From assembly GCF_001724135.1 (NCBI RefSeq), contig NZ_MEDS01000026.1, forward strand, positions 1 through 45,324: a stretch of DNA of 45,324 bases. The letters are read 5' to 3'. Positions 44,275 through 45,324 of this stretch are shown piece by piece. The first letter of the stretch is position 1; the number at the start of each line of letters is the position of its first letter. Made by a program: the position numbers and the translations under genes. A model generated the notes under the pieces. That model ran no database searches. It was not told the origin of the DNA and saw only the letters and a program-made list of their open reading frames with translations. The DNA is from Comamonas sp. SCN 65-56 (lineage in GTDB: Bacteria; Pseudomonadota; Gammaproteobacteria; Burkholderiales; Burkholderiaceae_C).

Positions 44275-45225
44275 ATGAACTTGCTTTACGTTGCCGATCC
44301 ACTCGAGCATTTCAAGATTTACAAAGATACGACTTTCGCCATGATGCGCGAAGCCCAGCGGCGCGGGCATCGCATTGCTGCGTGTGAGCCACGCGACCTC
44401 CACTGGCAGCGAGGCGACATGGTGCAGGCACGCGTGCGGTGGATTCAACTGACCGGCGGTGCATCGGAGTGGTTCAAAGAAACGGCGCTGGAGAGCGCCG
44501 TACTCAAGGACTTCGACGGCGTGCTGATGCGCAAGGACCCGCCGTTCGATGCGGAGTTCATCTACGCCACGCACCTGCTTGAGCAGGCCGAGCGCGAAGG
44601 TGCGCGAGTCTTCAATCGCCCCGCGGCGCTGCGCAATCATCCTGAAAAGCTCGCCATCATGGAATGGCCCGAATGGATTGCTCCGACACTGGTCACGCGT
44701 TCGGCACAAGAGATCCGACGCTTTCATGACGCGCATCGCGACATCATTCTGAAGCCACTGGATGGCATGGGCGGCATGGGCATATTTCGTGTCCAGGCCG
44801 ATGGCTTGAATCTCGGCTCCATCATCGAAACCTTGAACAAGGGCGGTGCGCAGACGGTGATGGTGCAGCGTTACTTGCCCGAGATCGTCGATGGAGACAA
44901 GCGCGTGTTGGTCATTGGTGGCAAGCCAGTGCCGTACTGCCTCGCGCGTGTGCCGCAGGGCAATGACATTCGAGGCAATCTGGCTGCGGGTGCCAAGGGG
45001 GAGGCGCGCCCCCTCACGGTGGCGGATCGCGCTACCGCCGAGGCGATCGGTCCCGTTCTCGCGCAGCGCGGGTTGTTGTTGATTGGCCTGGACATCATTG
45101 GTACGCACATCACCGAGATCAATGTCACCAGCCCTACATGCTTCCAGGAGATCACGGAGCAGAGCGGTTGCGATGTTGCAGCACTGTTCCAGGATGCGCT
45201 CGAAGCGGCGATCACAGCGGCTTGA
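44275..45225 (+). CDS. gshB: Glutathione synthetase
   Basis: GshB joins glycine to gamma-glutamylcysteine. The 316-aa ATP-grasp enzyme starts NLLYVADPLEHFKIYKDTTFA and has VLMRKDPPFD, IILKPLDGMGGMGIFRV (ATP loop) and ITEINVTSPT near the end. ATG 44275 gives the standard N-terminus. It closes the trkA-trkH-gshA-kup-benE-gshB run. Confidence 0.95.
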   Translation: MNLLYVADPLEHFKIYKDTTFAMMREAQRRGHRIAACEPRDLHWQRGDMVQARVRWIQLTGGASEWFKETALESAVLKDFDGVLMRKDPPFDAEFIYATHLLEQAEREGARVFNRPAALRNHPEKLAIMEWPEWIAPTLVTRSAQEIRRFHDAHRDIILKPLDGMGGMGIFRVQADGLNLGSIIETLNKGGAQTVMVQRYLPEIVDGDKRVLVIGGKPVPYCLARVPQGNDIRGNLAAGAKGEARPLTVADRATAEAIGPVLAQRGLLLIGLDIIGTHITEINVTSPTCFQEITEQSGCDVAALFQDALEAAITAA

Positions 45226-45244
45226 AACTTTTTTCACCTCCTTC

Positions 45245-45274
45245 TTGCGTTCTTGTTGAAAGCAGGTATACAAT
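45245..45274 (+). promoter_or_regulatory. Promoter for a gene beyond the right edge
   Basis: TTGCGT (45245-45250) and TATACAAT (45267-45274) with 16-18 bp spacing. GAAGGGG (45307-45313) near the window end looks like a ribosome-binding site, with GTG 45321 as a possible start. In related genomes a PTS EIIA gene often follows gshB, but nothing of the protein is visible here. Confidence 0.5.
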
Positions 45275-45324
45275 GCAAGGCTTCGCTGATCGCAGCGTAC
45301 TTTCCTGAAGGGGTGATCTGGTGG

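Overview
The window reads as chromosomal DNA of a high-GC betaproteobacterium, most likely Burkholderiales, family Comamonadaceae. The support is the bamE-dapB-exbB-exbD ... leuS-lptE-holA order, the PtsN/HprK pair, the proteobacterial-type GshA, and a short A/T-rich dispersed repeat (AGCTG...AGCGC...TTTTGA) that I associate with this family. Nearly all genes are ordinary housekeeping genes, densely packed and often translationally coupled.

Layout. 1-94: end of an insertion sequence (probably IS5 family). 107-2079: OmpA-type lipoprotein, a 50-aa membrane protein, and MltA. 2125-5245: transketolase and GAPDH, closed by a strong terminator. 5268-8994 (minus): purE-purK-tsaC and an SGNH-like lipoprotein. 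9115-11683: thioredoxin/CnoX-like protein, a YbaY-META lipoprotein, and purC, which carries a frameshifting deletion. 11900-16940: hpf and a polyphosphate block (PhoB box-ppk1-sixA, a ribbon-helix-helix-like protein, ppx). 17082-18531: ptsN-hprK. 18541-21570: fur, bamE, dapB, exbB/tolQ, exbD/tolR.

21600-27130 is the accessory island, lying between exbD and leuS. It holds the wreck of a type III-B CRISPR-Cas locus: cmr1, then a cas10/cmr2 reduced to its first ~45 residues and joined to unrelated sequence, then two antisense toxin-antitoxin pairs (AbrB-VapC and Phd-PIN). After these comes a tightly coupled trio: an unrecognised 87-aa hydrophobic protein, Csx16, and a TM1812/Csx2-like CARF protein whose C-terminus appears cut off by an IS30-type remnant. 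A decayed gene with a frameshift and an in-frame stop follows. No CRISPR array, cas1/cas2 or cmr3-6 is visible. The trio (24814-26344) is the best candidate for something undescribed.

27137-31445: leuS-lptE-holA. 31501-31728: a 228-bp element with ISEcp1-like inverted ends and a TTAAA target duplication (non-autonomous IS1380-type). 31765-36831: chemoreceptor, sirtuin deacylase, SDR oxidoreductase and proA, with a second inverted-repeat element that supplies the sirtuin stop codon. 36852-45225: potassium and glutathione genes interleaved on one strand (trkA-trkH-gshA-kup-benE-gshB), followed by a promoter for a gene beyond the window.

Recurring theme: short mobile or repetitive sequences have entered or abutted many genes here. 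Copies of the dispersed repeat lie in frame inside the thioredoxin, proA and tsaC genes and probably inside tkt and fur, and repeats appear to provide the stop codons of the chemoreceptor, the sirtuin and the CARF gene.
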